This document shows positions 1 to 9,052 of a stretch of 64,000 nt of DNA, piece after piece. The notes beneath the pieces were generated by a model that had not been told where the DNA came from, did no database searches, and saw only the letters and a program-made list of their open reading frames with translations. Made by a program: the position numbers and the translations under genes. This DNA is from Martinezella hainanensis (lineage in GTDB: Bacteria; Pseudomonadota; Alphaproteobacteria; Rhizobiales; Rhizobiaceae): NCBI RefSeq assembly GCF_900094555.1, contig NZ_FMAC01000005.1:186001-250000 (forward strand), written 5' to 3'. The number at the start of each line of letters is the position of its first letter. The stretch's first letter is position 1.

Positions 1-2
1 TC

Positions 3-209
3 CCGGCCCCTGGGAAGCCGAAGGATGCGGAGAAGTTCCATGTGAAGGGTCACGTCAAGATCGATGTGCAAAGTTCCGGAAAGATGATGCGCGTGCGCTT
101 TCATTTGGACACCGGGATCCAGCTTTCGGACATTGGCTATATTTTCGTGCTGGATATTCCGGAGGACACGAAGTTCACGGATTATGAGCCGAGCGAACCG
201 TCGCCGTAA
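3..209 (+). CDS. 3' end of a truncated gene of unknown function
   Basis: The reading frame is open from the left edge to a TAA at 207-209 and gives 68 residues; the start lies outside the window. The visible part is hydrophilic and beta-rich in appearance, with alternating polar and hydrophobic residues and an acidic, proline-rich tail (ending EPSEPSP). No family was recognised. The next ORF starts 5 nt after the stop and three more follow closely, so this is probably an upstream member of the operon that ends with the tail-collar gene. Confidence 0.6.
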   Translation, partial: PAPGKPKDAEKFHVKGHVKIDVQSSGKMMRVRFHLDTGIQLSDIGYIFVLDIPEDTKFTDYEPSEPSP

Positions 210-214
210 CCGCC

Positions 215-796
215 ATGCAAACCTGGTTGACCTACGAGAATGGCTCTCTCAATCCGCATGTCAGCCGCGTGGGTGTCTTCTGGGATGTTTCCGGGATGCT
301 GCCGGGCGCCATGCCGGTCTTGTGGGCGGCGATCGAGCGCTGCCTTTACGGATGGCATCATCCACTGTGCATCGGCTGGGAGCCGGCATTCCTGATCCGG
401 GACAGCTACGGCAACGAATGCCCTCTTCGGCCAGGCTTTTATAACCCGGACACCGGAACCAGGATAGACGGACCGCACGGGCATGGGCTGAGATCGGGGT
501 TCCTCTTGAGCCAAAGCGTACCCCGCCCCGATCTGTCGCTTTGCATCTGCCGGGACAGCCGGCCGATCGCGGAAATGCCGCTGGGCCATGCGGGTTCATG
601 GGCCATGTCCCTGCCGGATCGCCTGAAGTTTCAGATCGATTGCAAGAGCGAGCTGCGCGGTCGCGTCGCCGATACCTGCGGGACCTCTTTTGCTCTGAGT
701 GGGCTGCAGGCGCTCAGAGTCCAGCTTCGGGGTGGCACTCCTGGGCCGCGGGCAACCCCGCTCACCTTTGTCTCATATCGCGCGGAACCGACCTGA
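215..796 (+). CDS. hypothetical protein, 193 aa
   Basis: The ATG lies 5 nt after the preceding stop and 24 nt separate its stop from the next gene, which fits an operon member. No signal peptide or clear membrane segment is visible. The protein is rich in Trp, Cys, Gly and Pro, and a central stretch around residues 45-80 has many Trp, Tyr and Pro residues. No known domain was recognised. The Shine-Dalgarno sequence is weak, so translational coupling to the upstream gene is possible. The call rests on position and spacing more than on homology. Confidence 0.55.
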   Translation: MQTWLTYENGSLNPHVSRVGVFWDVSGMLPGAMPVLWAAIERCLYGWHHPLCIGWEPAFLIRDSYGNECPLRPGFYNPDTGTRIDGPHGHGLRSGFLLSQSVPRPDLSLCICRDSRPIAEMPLGHAGSWAMSLPDRLKFQIDCKSELRGRVADTCGTSFALSGLQALRVQLRGGTPGPRATPLTFVSYRAEPT

Positions 797-820
797 TCCG
801 CTTCTGAAAAGGATAGTCCA

Positions 821-1522
821 ATGCCCGATAAATATTTCGTTTATACCATCATATTCTCGCGCACCGCGCAAAACAGCGTTCGGTTCATCGCTTTCCAGAA
901 GAGGGCGAGGGGGTACTTCTTCTCCAGCAGGCGAGCAATTGTGCCAAATGGTGCAGAGCTGCACGGCGGAGCGAAATTCGCCCTGCCGGGCGGGAAGTTC
1001 GAAGGTCATGATTGGAATAACAGTGATGAAGTCTATGAAAACTGCTCGAGGGAATTCACGGAAGAATGTGGACGGGAGATCAGCATTGTCCCCGACGACG
1101 AAATCGGGACCGGCAGCATAGACGACGACGATGAGGTTATCGATGCCAGATTGTTTCTGATGCGACAGCCGGTAACCATCCGCGGAGCCGCGAGTATCAA
1201 GGGCTTTGCCGCGATGTATGTCAAAGTTGGCGATGATGAGCTCCAGGTCGTCGCCGACTACATCGCCGAATGTTTTACCCAGCGCGATGCGGCGGTAACG
1301 AAAATTCGCCGCGGTGAATGGAAAACCCGCGACTACGCAAAAATAGCGCGAACATTTCCGCTGGCTCCAATGGACGATGAGTTGGACTTGGCAGATCCGG
1401 CGATACGAGAGATTGCTCAGGGTGGCTTCGACGATGATCCGTTGATTCAGGCCTTGTCCGGGGATACCGACACCGACTGGTTCGCCCAGATCATCAGGGG
1501 TCTCGAAACCATCGACGTTTGA
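821..1522 (+). CDS. NUDIX-hydrolase-like protein, 233 aa
   Basis: An AAAAGGA ribosome-binding site precedes the ATG. Residues 56-84 hold a recognisable but divergent NUDIX box: PGGKFEG, then REFTEECG at 77-84, which matches the REUxEExG core. The loop between the glycines and the REU helix is longer than normal, and the expected upstream Glu is an Asp. NUDIX proteins hydrolyse nucleoside diphosphate-X compounds using metal bound by the box glutamates. The remaining ~150 residues are acidic (for example IDDDDEV) and unassigned. The next gene starts 10 nt after the stop. A nucleotide-derivative hydrolase is likely; the substrate and the link to its neighbours are unknown. Confidence 0.6.
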   Translation: MPDKYFVYTIIFSRTAQNSVRFIAFQKRARGYFFSSRRAIVPNGAELHGGAKFALPGGKFEGHDWNNSDEVYENCSREFTEECGREISIVPDDEIGTGSIDDDDEVIDARLFLMRQPVTIRGAASIKGFAAMYVKVGDDELQVVADYIAECFTQRDAAVTKIRRGEWKTRDYAKIARTFPLAPMDDELDLADPAIREIAQGGFDDDPLIQALSGDTDTDWFAQIIRGLETIDV

Positions 1523-1532
1523 GGATGTCGTC

Positions 1533-4500
1533 ATGACCGGCCACACCGAGATTCAGGAATGGCGCGACATCCCGCATAAGGACCAGAACGAAGAAATCGT
1601 GATCCGTTTCCGCATTTTCTATGAGGATGCGGGTCGCCAATCCGTCTTGAATGTCGCGGCCGAGATTTTCCGGGCGGTTCTGCCGCTCGAGATCCATGTC
1701 GTCGAAAGCTTACGCTTCGATCATGAGACGCCGTTCCGCGTGGCCTTCACGGGCGGTCGCAGGGTTCATGGCTGGCTGCGCTGGCGCACCGGGCTCGACG
1801 TCCAATATTCGCAGCAGATCATGGGCCGGGTGGAAATCGAGGAGACTGATGACATCTATTATTGGAACTATATCGGTTTCATGATCTGCTTCGGCAATAC
1901 GCGCCCGGTTCCGCCAACCCCGCCCGTTCCACCGCCGGACAATGATCCGCCTGAGCCTGGACCGCTACCGATCCCGAATACCGCAGACGGGATGGCGATC
2001 GCCGATGCGCATCTGGAAGCGGGCGAGCTCTTTCCCTTCGTCTACATCAAGCCCTGGCCGAAACTGGCGGCCAGTCTGGTGGAGCAGCGGTTCATGACCG
2101 TGTCTGCATCTGCTGCCGCAAGCACTTTCTATACGAAACTGAAAGCTGCCGATCCAGCGACCAAGCGCGAAACGGCCGTGACTTTCATCGATGATACGAT
2201 CTCTCCAGAAGCGGGCGGCGGGCCAAGCGAGCCTTTCGTCACGCCGACGCAGCCGCTTGCCCCGCCTTACCAGAGTTTTCGCCATTTCCCTCATCATTTG
2301 AGGAAGGACTGCAGCTATGCAGCGCTCGACCGCTGGGTGGAGGAGCAGTTCGAAAGTTGGGATGATCTGGCCAAAGAGCTGCAGTCGACGGATGCCCAAA
2401 CGGCGCTGACCGATATCTGGAATGCGGCAATCGCGCTGATGATCACGCTCGGCTATGACCATAGCTGGTTTTCCGATCTGATCCGGTTGCTACAGGTCGC
2501 GCATCTCATCAATTGGGTGCTAGCTTTCCAGGCCTCACATCCGAAACTCGGCGACGACCCCGCGCCGAGACCATCCGATGCGGCGCTTTCGCGTGCGCTT
2601 AATGCGGTGATGATCCTGCCCGCCGATATTTTTCCCATCGATCCGCCGCCAGCCCCGGCCGATCCTCCGGCTATCCAGCTCTATGCCGTGGGCGCCATCC
2701 GCACCGTGCATTACAAGCCCGGGCGCTATGCGCTCGGAGATATAGAGCGCATCGAAACCGTGATTTCGGGGGAAACGCGCCAGGAGGTGCACCGCAATCT
2801 GCGACGCAAGGAAACAGTCGAGGAAGAGCAGACGTCGAGCGACAGCACCAGCAATTTCGGGCGGGATACGACGACCGCCGATCTGATCAATCAGGTGCAG
2901 AAGACGTTGTCGGATCGTGTCTCGACCACGACGATCAACAATTACGAAACCGACTACGGGCAACCGGCCACCAATTCCATGAAGGTCACCGGCAATTGGT
3001 GGGTGCAGGAACAGCCCGCCGGCGGTTACCTGCAGGATATTTCAAAATTTGCCCGCGACGTCATCGATCGCTCGGTCAAGGCTTTGCGACGTGAATCGGT
3101 GTTGCGTCGCAGCAGCAGGGTCTTCGAAGAGCTGGAAACCACGCAGACGCGGACCTTGTCCAACACTGGCGGTAACGGCAATCTTCAGGCCGTATTCCGC
3201 TGGGTGAACCGGGCATATCATCTTCAGACCCGGGCCAGCCAGGACAGGCTGGTCTTCGAGATGTTCATCGACAATCCCAGCGCTCATCTCGTCCAAGCGA
3301 TTGCTCGATATCATGAGCTGAGGCTTGCCGCGCCACCATCTCCCGCAAGCATGGGCATAACCTCCTACGCCAACCTGTCGCCCGATCCCGTCAAGCCTGG
3401 ATCGCCGGCGGCGGCGGTCTATTATCTCGATGCCTTCCAGGCTTATGGCATTGCCCCGGACAGTCTGCCGCCACCGGCTCTTCGCGTGATCAGCAATGGA
3501 TTCAAGTCCCGAAACCCGCTGTCGGACGCGGAATTGGACGTGCCCGAAGGCTACACGCCGGTTTCGGCCGCCGTCAGCATCAGCAGCTTCGTTGCCAATC
3601 CCACAGCGCAGGTGACGATGAGTGGCGTGATCCTGACGGCGGATCAAACCGGTACGCTCTCGACGTTCAAGGGATATCTGACGGCAACGCCGGCGCAATA
3701 TTCCGATCGGCTTCGGGTATCGATCCTGTGCAGCGCTCCGATGACATCGTCAGCCGTCGGCGCCGCTTCCGGTAAGCAAGCCGGGTCAGGAGAGGGAGAC
3801 GCGCCGGCTCCCGATACATCGCCTGCGGAAGGGGCAACTGCATTCGACAACTACTATGTGGCAAGCATAGAGGTTCAATGCGCGCGCAGCGCCGCCACGC
3901 TCGCCAATTGGCAAATCGCGACTTATCAGAAAATCCAGGCCGCCTATCAGGCGGCCATGGCAGACTACCAGGCAGCTTTGGCGCAGCAGAAGAAGGCGCT
4001 GGACGCCGAGAACCCGAAGCTTCTGACGCAGGTCGTCCAAGATCAGATCGTTCAGGCGGCCATCGCGTTGTTTGCGGGCGCTACGCTTGCCAAGCCGACC
4101 GATACGACAGGCAAGGCCGGAGCCATCAACTTCGAGCCACGCTATTTTCAGTTCCTTCGCCATTCCTTCGACTGGGACGGGATGGCAGTCGAGTTCATCC
4201 AGGATCCTGCGGCCGACCCCTATCTGAGCGATGGACAGTCCGCTCTGATCTCGCTGTTTTCGCCCAGTCGCTATCTGCGGGACCTGCTGCGCGCCAAGCG
4301 CGCTCACATTCTGCTATCGGTCAAGCCCGAGGCGGCGAGAACGGTGCTGCTCGCATTCCGAACGGGGCAGATCTGGCCCTGTAGCGAGGACCTGACCCCT
4401 TGCATGGCCGTGGACATGAGCGCCGTCGATCTTCTGCTGGAGCAACCGGACGAGGGGTCCAAGATCATTCACGACAGTTGGTCGATCACCGTTCCCACGG

Positions 4501-4538
4501 CAATGGTCGCGCTGTCGCACGACAATCCATTTTCATGA
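1533..4538 (+). CDS. large multidomain protein of unknown function, 1001 aa
   Basis: Visible layout: an N-terminal module (about 1-120), a Pro-rich linker (125-147), a helical section, a segment around 397-436 beginning GRYALGDIERIETVISGE and turning into a polar Glu/Thr/Ser-rich stretch, then a module near 540-586 with SNTGGNGNLQAVFRWVN, and a coiled-coil-like Ala/Gln/Tyr-rich stretch near 798-835. There is no signal peptide and no membrane segment. From memory, the GDIxxIExVxxGE and NTxGxxxxxxxxRWVN signatures recur in large uncharacterised bacterial proteins, some near tail-type genes; this was not checked. The tail-collar gene follows 15 nt downstream. A structural or assembly role in a tail-like particle is an inference only. 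Confidence 0.6.
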   Translation: MTGHTEIQEWRDIPHKDQNEEIVIRFRIFYEDAGRQSVLNVAAEIFRAVLPLEIHVVESLRFDHETPFRVAFTGGRRVHGWLRWRTGLDVQYSQQIMGRVEIEETDDIYYWNYIGFMICFGNTRPVPPTPPVPPPDNDPPEPGPLPIPNTADGMAIADAHLEAGELFPFVYIKPWPKLAASLVEQRFMTVSASAAASTFYTKLKAADPATKRETAVTFIDDTISPEAGGGPSEPFVTPTQPLAPPYQSFRHFPHHLRKDCSYAALDRWVEEQFESWDDLAKELQSTDAQTALTDIWNAAIALMITLGYDHSWFSDLIRLLQVAHLINWVLAFQASHPKLGDDPAPRPSDAALSRALNAVMILPADIFPIDPPPAPADPPAIQLYAVGAIRTVHYKPGRYALGDIERIETVISGETRQEVHRNLRRKETVEEEQTSSDSTSNFGRDTTTADLINQVQKTLSDRVSTTTINNYETDYGQPATNSMKVTGNWWVQEQPAGGYLQDISKFARDVIDRSVKALRRESVLRRSSRVFEELETTQTRTLSNTGGNGNLQAVFRWVNRAYHLQTRASQDRLVFEMFIDNPSAHLVQAIARYHELRLAAPPSPASMGITSYANLSPDPVKPGSPAAAVYYLDAFQAYGIAPDSLPPPALRVISNGFKSRNPLSDAELDVPEGYTPVSAAVSISSFVANPTAQVTMSGVILTADQTGTLSTFKGYLTATPAQYSDRLRVSILCSAPMTSSAVGAASGKQAGSGEGDAPAPDTSPAEGATAFDNYYVASIEVQCARSAATLANWQIATYQKIQAAYQAAMADYQAALAQQKKALDAENPKLLTQVVQDQIVQAAIALFAGATLAKPTDTTGKAGAINFEPRYFQFLRHSFDWDGMAVEFIQDPAADPYLSDGQSALISLFSPSRYLRDLLRAKRAHILLSVKPEAARTVLLAFRTGQIWPCSEDLTPCMAVDMSAVDLLLEQPDEGSKIIHDSWSITVPTAMVALSHDNPFS

Positions 4539-4553
4539 TTGCAGGAGCGCTGG

Positions 4554-5183
4554 ATGCTGCCACCTTCGTTCATTCCGCCCATCTTTCCTGGGAATTTTCC
4601 CGGGCAGGAGCCGCGCCATCAGTTCTTTCCGCATCCGCGTCCGGGAACTCACGATGGCGTGCCCGTCGGTGCCATCATCATTTTCCCCGGCGAGATCCTG
4701 CAGCAGACGCAGACCTTGACGTCGGCCATGACGGATCTGCGTTACCTGCCATGGATGATCTGCGATGGCTCCAGCCTGCTGAAGACCGAATATCCGGAGC
4801 TTTATCGCGTGATCGGCGATCTTTACGGACCGGATGGAGACGACAAATTCAAGCTGCCAGACTACCGTGGTTATTTTCTGCGCGGCGTCGATCTGGAGAA
4901 GTCGCTGGACAAGGACGACCGTCACGCGCCCCAAGGTCCGGCCGTCAATTCACGAGGCGTCGGCTCGACCCAGATGGATGCGCTGCGGGAGCATGTGCAT
5001 GATTTGAACATGATCGCACAGTTCGTGACGCCGCAGGAAAATCCGCCGGTGAATTTCGAAGTAGCCGCAACCAAATCATCGACCCAGACCGGCGATATCT
5101 ATCAGCCAGATGAGGTGCGCGTCAGCAAGAATGAAACGCGAGCCGTCAATATTGCCGTCAATTGGCTGATAAAGACGAAATAG
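4554..5183 (+). CDS. phage tail collar domain protein, 209 aa
   Basis: Residues 67-111 match the phage tail-collar domain: WMICDGSSL, a YPELYRVIG helix, a YGPDGDDKFKLPD turn and RGYFLRGVD. This domain occurs at the tips of phage tail fibres and in tail-like bacterial particles. The N-terminus is Pro/Phe-rich with no signal peptide, and a His-containing segment follows the collar (residues 140-152). The start chosen is ATG 4554, which has AGGAG at 4543-4547 with a 6-nt spacer; an in-frame TTG at 4539 abuts the upstream stop but lacks a good ribosome-binding site. It is the last gene of the operon. The domain is confident; whether the product belongs to a prophage, tailocin or injection particle cannot be told from this window. 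Confidence 0.8.
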   Translation: MLPPSFIPPIFPGNFPGQEPRHQFFPHPRPGTHDGVPVGAIIIFPGEILQQTQTLTSAMTDLRYLPWMICDGSSLLKTEYPELYRVIGDLYGPDGDDKFKLPDYRGYFLRGVDLEKSLDKDDRHAPQGPAVNSRGVGSTQMDALREHVHDLNMIAQFVTPQENPPVNFEVAATKSSTQTGDIYQPDEVRVSKNETRAVNIAVNWLIKTK

Positions 5184-5195
5184 AATGAGGCTGCC

Positions 5196-5882
5196 TCAGT
5201 GCTCGCTCAGCAACGCGTTCGGCTGGAGGATCGTCAACTTCTGTCGTCCGGCTTCCAGAATTCCCGCGCGCTTCAAGACGGAGATGGAGCGGCTGACCTC
5301 TTCGCGGCTGGCACCGATCGAGCCGGCGATTTCGGCATGGGTCGGAAATTTGGCCAGCAACCCGTTGGGTTTGAACGCGCCACTCTCCAGCGCCATGCGT
5401 GCCACATAGGCTTTCAGGCGTTTATCCACGCTTTGGCTGGTCAGTTGATAGCTGTGCCTCGTCAATCTGCGGATACGTTCGGCCATATCGATCATGATCC
5501 GCTGTCGCACGAGCGGTATCGTTTCGAGCAAATCCAGAAATGCCTGGCGTTTCATGACGATCAGGCAAGACGCGGTTTTTGCGTAGACTGAAAGCGAACG
5601 CTTGCCGCCATCGATGGCAGATATTTCTCCGAAATAATCATGAGTGTTGAGCCGGGTAAAGATAAGCTCCCGACCGTCCTGATCGAGATAGAGAGCCAGC
5701 AGCAATCCGGATCGCAGAAAGTAGACCTCGCCGCTAGTATCGTCCTGGTTGAATACGATCTGGCCCGGCGAATAGAATCTGGTCCGCAAATCCCGGGCGT
5801 CGAGTGTCACGCTCTCGCGTGCCACATCGGCAAAAAGGGGGCAGCTGAGTAATTGACCAATATCGCTCACTGGTCGTGCCAC
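5196..5882 (-). CDS. Crp/Fnr-family transcriptional regulator, 228 aa
   Basis: An N-terminal cyclic-nucleotide-binding barrel (about 15-115) is followed by the dimer helix (about 125-150) and a Crp-type winged helix with the recognition segment at 181-209 (THAEIAGSIGASREEVSRSI). The phosphate-binding cassette keeps FGE (84-86) and Arg95-Ser96, so nucleotide binding is plausible. There is no Fnr-type N-terminal cysteine cluster; only isolated Cys residues are present. The length is normal for the family. It converges on the collar gene with a 12-bp gap, so it is not part of that operon. Its targets are unknown. Confidence 0.88.
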   Translation of the reverse strand: MARPVSDIGQLLSCPLFADVARESVTLDARDLRTRFYSPGQIVFNQDDTSGEVYFLRSGLLLALYLDQDGRELIFTRLNTHDYFGEISAIDGGKRSLSVYAKTASCLIVMKRQAFLDLLETIPLVRQRIMIDMAERIRRLTRHSYQLTSQSVDKRLKAYVARMALESGAFKPNGLLAKFPTHAEIAGSIGASREEVSRSISVLKRAGILEAGRQKLTILQPNALLSEH

Positions 5883-6489
5883 GCTTGTCCAAATGGTTGA
5901 ATTTGCAGCGAGGTGCCCATCGCAGAGCCTGTGCGTAATGATCGATCTGCCATACCCATGAAAAATCTCGCATCACCGCGCGTACTACCAGCAAAAAGCA
6001 CCTTGGAGTCCAATTTCAAAATTGCATGCTGAAAAAATAAAGGCCCCTTTGGAACATCATGTTCGCGCCGGAGCGGGATCCCATTATTCCAGATTCTTTG
6101 AACCTGCGTTATAGCGCAGATGTCCTCGGTGAAGAAAGTTCACCCTTAAATCTCGGATTTTGCGCGACCCAACGAGCGGGACCTGATTGCATCATTGTTC
6201 GTGCCGTGAGACCTGGCGTCGGTTTCGCGGAGACGTTTGAAGCACGGCTCGGCCGGAGGGTTTGATCTAAAGGGCCTTGGAATTCAACGCAGAGCAGCGT
6301 CATCATCGGCGTGTCATCAGTTCCGCCCGTGATCTTGAAACGGATTTCCGCCTCTCTTTCAATAAACGCACCACAATGCCTTTAGTCTAGTATTTTTATA
6401 GACAATTATCATGCCGTTCAGTCCGCGTGATGTCGTATGGCCTCTTGGCCGCATGATCGATGCCGCGGCGGCCAAAATAGGGACGGGAT
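5883..6489. other. 607-bp intergenic region
   Basis: This region separates the Crp/Fnr gene from the family-5 importer operon transcribed the other way, so it must hold both promoters. A short open frame at 6059-6265 lacks a ribosome-binding site and any recognisable protein features. The only distinct element seen is the 30-nt motif at 6381-6410, described separately. No RNA gene was recognised. Confidence 0.6.
6381..6410 (+). promoter_or_regulatory. shared regulatory element, copy 1
   Basis: An AT-rich 30-nt element lies 80 bp before the importer gene. It contains GTCTA and TAGAC as a perfect inverted repeat around a 9-nt AT-rich spacer, followed by AAT. A copy with 25 of 30 identical positions lies at 39193-39222 before the FMN reductase gene. 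The geometry (TCTA-N9-TAGA) would suit a LysR-type or similar dimeric regulator; the regulator is unknown. Confidence 0.6.
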
Positions 6490-8121
6490 ATGAGAAAAAG
6501 GCATTCAAGCGCAAAGACTATCGGGCGAAGCAACATCAGCATTGCCCTGGCATTTTCTTTTCTGACGATGATAGGCACTGCCGCAAATGCTGCATCCGAT
6601 TCGGCAAAGCCGGTCGATGGTGGCACCCTTAACGTCGGGCTGGCAACGGATACCTCCATCATCGACCCGTCGATCACAGGCAGCTCGATCACGGCATTGA
6701 TTACCCGCAATATCGTCGACTCGCTCGTCGGGCAGGCCGAAGACAATAAGTTCACGCCGTGGCTCGCAGAAAGCTGGGACATCAACGGCGACAATACCGT
6801 CTATACCTTCCATCTGCGTCAGGGCGTGACATTCAGCGATGGCACTCCGTTCGATGCTGCTGCGGTCAAATACAATTTCGATCGCATTCTCGATCCGAAG
6901 ACAACCTCCAGCTACGCCAAGTCGCTGCTTGGGCCGGTCGACAAGATCGAGGCGCCGGATAGTCGTACGGTGGTGATCCGTTACCGCCAATCCTTCGCGC
7001 CTCTGCTGCAGGGATTAAGCCTTCCCTATCTCGGTATCCAATCGTCGACCTATCTTCAGAAAACACAGAGCACGACGAATACCATCATCGGATCGGGTCC
7101 TTACGTGCTCGACAATTTCACCAAGGGCAGCGGCAGCAAGCTTAGCCGCCGCGCGGACTACAATTGGGGTCCCGGCTATGCCGTACATAAGGGGCCGGCC
7201 CATTTCGATCAGATCGTCTTCAAATATCTGCCGGAGGCTTCTGTACGCCTCGGCGCGCTGGCAAGTGGCCAACTGCAGGCGATCGACGCGGTGCCGCCGG
7301 CAAACTACCGCTCCGTCCAAGGCAATGGAAAGTTGCAGGTGGTGACGCGGGAAAATCCGGGTGTCAACAGCGCCTATTTCCTCAACACTTCGAAGGGGCC
7401 GTTTCAGGACTTGAAGGTACGCCAAGCTTTCCAGAATGCGGTCAACGGACCTGCGGGGGTCAAGGCCGCCTTCTTCGGAACTCTGAAGCCGGCCGACAAT
7501 ATTCTCGGCCCCTCGACGCTCTATTATGACCGCGATATTTCCCGGTCATGGGGCTTCGATCCGGAAAAAGCCAACCGGCTGCTTGATGAGGCGGGCTGGT
7601 CGCAGAAGGACGCCGATGGCATCCGCAAGAAGGACGGCGGCCGGCTTACATTGCATTATGTCTACGACAGCACTTCGCTTGCCGCGACGGAAGTGACCCT
7701 TGCGCAGGCCGTTCAATATCAGGTTCGGCAGGCGGGTTTCGATCTGCAGCTCGATCCGGTCGATGCCGGTGGCTGGACCGCGCGCACCAATGCCAATGAT
7801 TACGATCTGGTGTCCTTCTACTATGTGCGCGCAGAGCCCGATATCCTGCGGACGGTATTCCATTCCGCCTATATTCCGCCTGCCGGCCAGAATGCGTCGC
7901 GTGTCAAAAGCCTCGACGAAAAGTTGACGAAAGCGGTTGGAGCTTCCGATGCCGAGCGCAAGAAGCTCTATGCCGAGGTGCAGAAGGAAGTGATCGAGCA
8001 GGCCTATGCCGTCCCGCTCTTTGTGGCCGCCTATCAGCTCGGCGCCTCAAAGAGCCTGCACGGTATTTCCTGGGCCACCAATGCGAAGCCGAATTTCTAC
8101 GATGCCTGGCTGGACCGCTAA
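6490..8121 (+). CDS. ABC transporter substrate-binding protein, family 5 (peptide type)
   Basis: 543 aa. The signal peptide has an Arg/Lys-rich start, a hydrophobic core and cleavage after ANA at about residue 34. The mature protein shows the family-5 pattern: GGTLNVGLATD, LVGQAEDNKFTPWLAESWDI and the YTFHLRQGVTFSDGTPFDAAAVKYN-type stretch typical of OppA/DppA/NikA proteins. Such proteins bind peptides, opines, glycosides or other ligands in the periplasm and pass them to the membrane permeases. The downstream permease gene overlaps its stop codon. The ligand is unknown; the regulatory element shared with an FMN reductase hints at a sulfur- or flavin-linked substrate, which is only an inference. 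Confidence 0.92.
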   Translation: MRKRHSSAKTIGRSNISIALAFSFLTMIGTAANAASDSAKPVDGGTLNVGLATDTSIIDPSITGSSITALITRNIVDSLVGQAEDNKFTPWLAESWDINGDNTVYTFHLRQGVTFSDGTPFDAAAVKYNFDRILDPKTTSSYAKSLLGPVDKIEAPDSRTVVIRYRQSFAPLLQGLSLPYLGIQSSTYLQKTQSTTNTIIGSGPYVLDNFTKGSGSKLSRRADYNWGPGYAVHKGPAHFDQIVFKYLPEASVRLGALASGQLQAIDAVPPANYRSVQGNGKLQVVTRENPGVNSAYFLNTSKGPFQDLKVRQAFQNAVNGPAGVKAAFFGTLKPADNILGPSTLYYDRDISRSWGFDPEKANRLLDEAGWSQKDADGIRKKDGGRLTLHYVYDSTSLAATEVTLAQAVQYQVRQAGFDLQLDPVDAGGWTARTNANDYDLVSFYYVRAEPDILRTVFHSAYIPPAGQNASRVKSLDEKLTKAVGASDAERKKLYAEVQKEVIEQAYAVPLFVAAYQLGASKSLHGISWATNAKPNFYDAWLDR

Positions 8122-9052
8122 GCTTTTCCAAACCGCTGTGCGGCGGACCGGGGTGATTGTTGCCGTACTTTGGGGCGCGGCAACGATTGCCTTTATTGCG
8201 GTGAAGCTCATTCCCGGCGATCCCGTCGCGATACTGGCTGGCGGAGAAAACGTCGTCGATGAGGCAGAACGGGCTGCATTGGTGCATCAATATGGGCTCG
8301 ACCAGCCGCTCGCGCTGCAATATGCGCATTATATCGGCAAGGCTCTGAGCGGCGATTTTGGACAGAGCTACCAGTACAGACAGCCCGTTTCCGAGGTGAT
8401 CTATGAAGCTGCCGGGCCGACCTTGCAGCTTACCGGGAGCGCGATCGTACTTGCTCTTCTTCTGGCGATCAGCGTGGCCCTGGCGACGGCGGGCCGTCGT
8501 AAAAGCCTGACATTGCTGTCCTCGGGGATAGAGCTGATCCTTCTGAGCACGCCTGTCTATTGGATCGGTATCGTCTTGCTGTCGATCTTCAGTTTCAGAC
8601 TTGAATGGTTTCCGGTCACCGGCAATGACGGGCTGTCAGCACTTGTGCTGCCCGCCATCGCTTTGAGCCTGCCGCTGGCGGCCCTTCTGAGCCAGGTATT
8701 GCGTGACGGTCTGGAGGAGGCGCTGTCCCAGCCGTTTTCGCTGACGGTCCGGACACGCGGCGTCGGCGAGACGGTCCTGCGTGTCAGGCATGGCTTGCGG
8801 CACGCCGCGCTGGCGGCCTCGACCCTCACCGGCACATTGCTCGCCACCGCCCTCGGCGGTTCGATCTTGACCGAGTCGGTGTTCGGCCGTTCGGGAATTG
8901 GGCAGATCACGCTTCAGGCGATCAAGACCCGTGACATGCCGTTGATCCTCGGTCTGGTGATGCTGTCCGCCCTTGTCTTCGTCATCGTCAATCTGCTCGT
9001 CGATGCTTTCTACCTGTTGATCGATCCACGTCTAAGGAGGACAGCCCTTTGA
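8102..9052 (+). CDS. ABC transporter permease, DppB/OppB type
   Basis: About 316 aa with an N-terminal membrane helix, the family segment KLIPGDPVAILAGG and several further helices, and the permease coupling region LRHGLRHAALAA followed by GGSILTESVFGRSGIGQ typical of DppB-like proteins. The chosen ATG overlaps the end of the binding-protein gene by 20 nt, suggesting translational coupling; longer in-frame extensions run through the upstream gene and are unlikely. It forms the inner-membrane pore with the next gene product. Confidence 0.88.
   Translation: MPGWTAKLFQTAVRRTGVIVAVLWGAATIAFIAVKLIPGDPVAILAGGENVVDEAERAALVHQYGLDQPLALQYAHYIGKALSGDFGQSYQYRQPVSEVIYEAAGPTLQLTGSAIVLALLLAISVALATAGRRKSLTLLSSGIELILLSTPVYWIGIVLLSIFSFRLEWFPVTGNDGLSALVLPAIALSLPLAALLSQVLRDGLEEALSQPFSLTVRTRGVGETVLRVRHGLRHAALAASTLTGTLLATALGGSILTESVFGRSGIGQITLQAIKTRDMPLILGLVMLSALVFVIVNLLVDAFYLLIDPRLRRTAL

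Noticed and set aside
6059..6265. 68-aa ORF in the first intergenic region
   Set aside because: No ribosome-binding site, no recognisable features, and its composition looks random.
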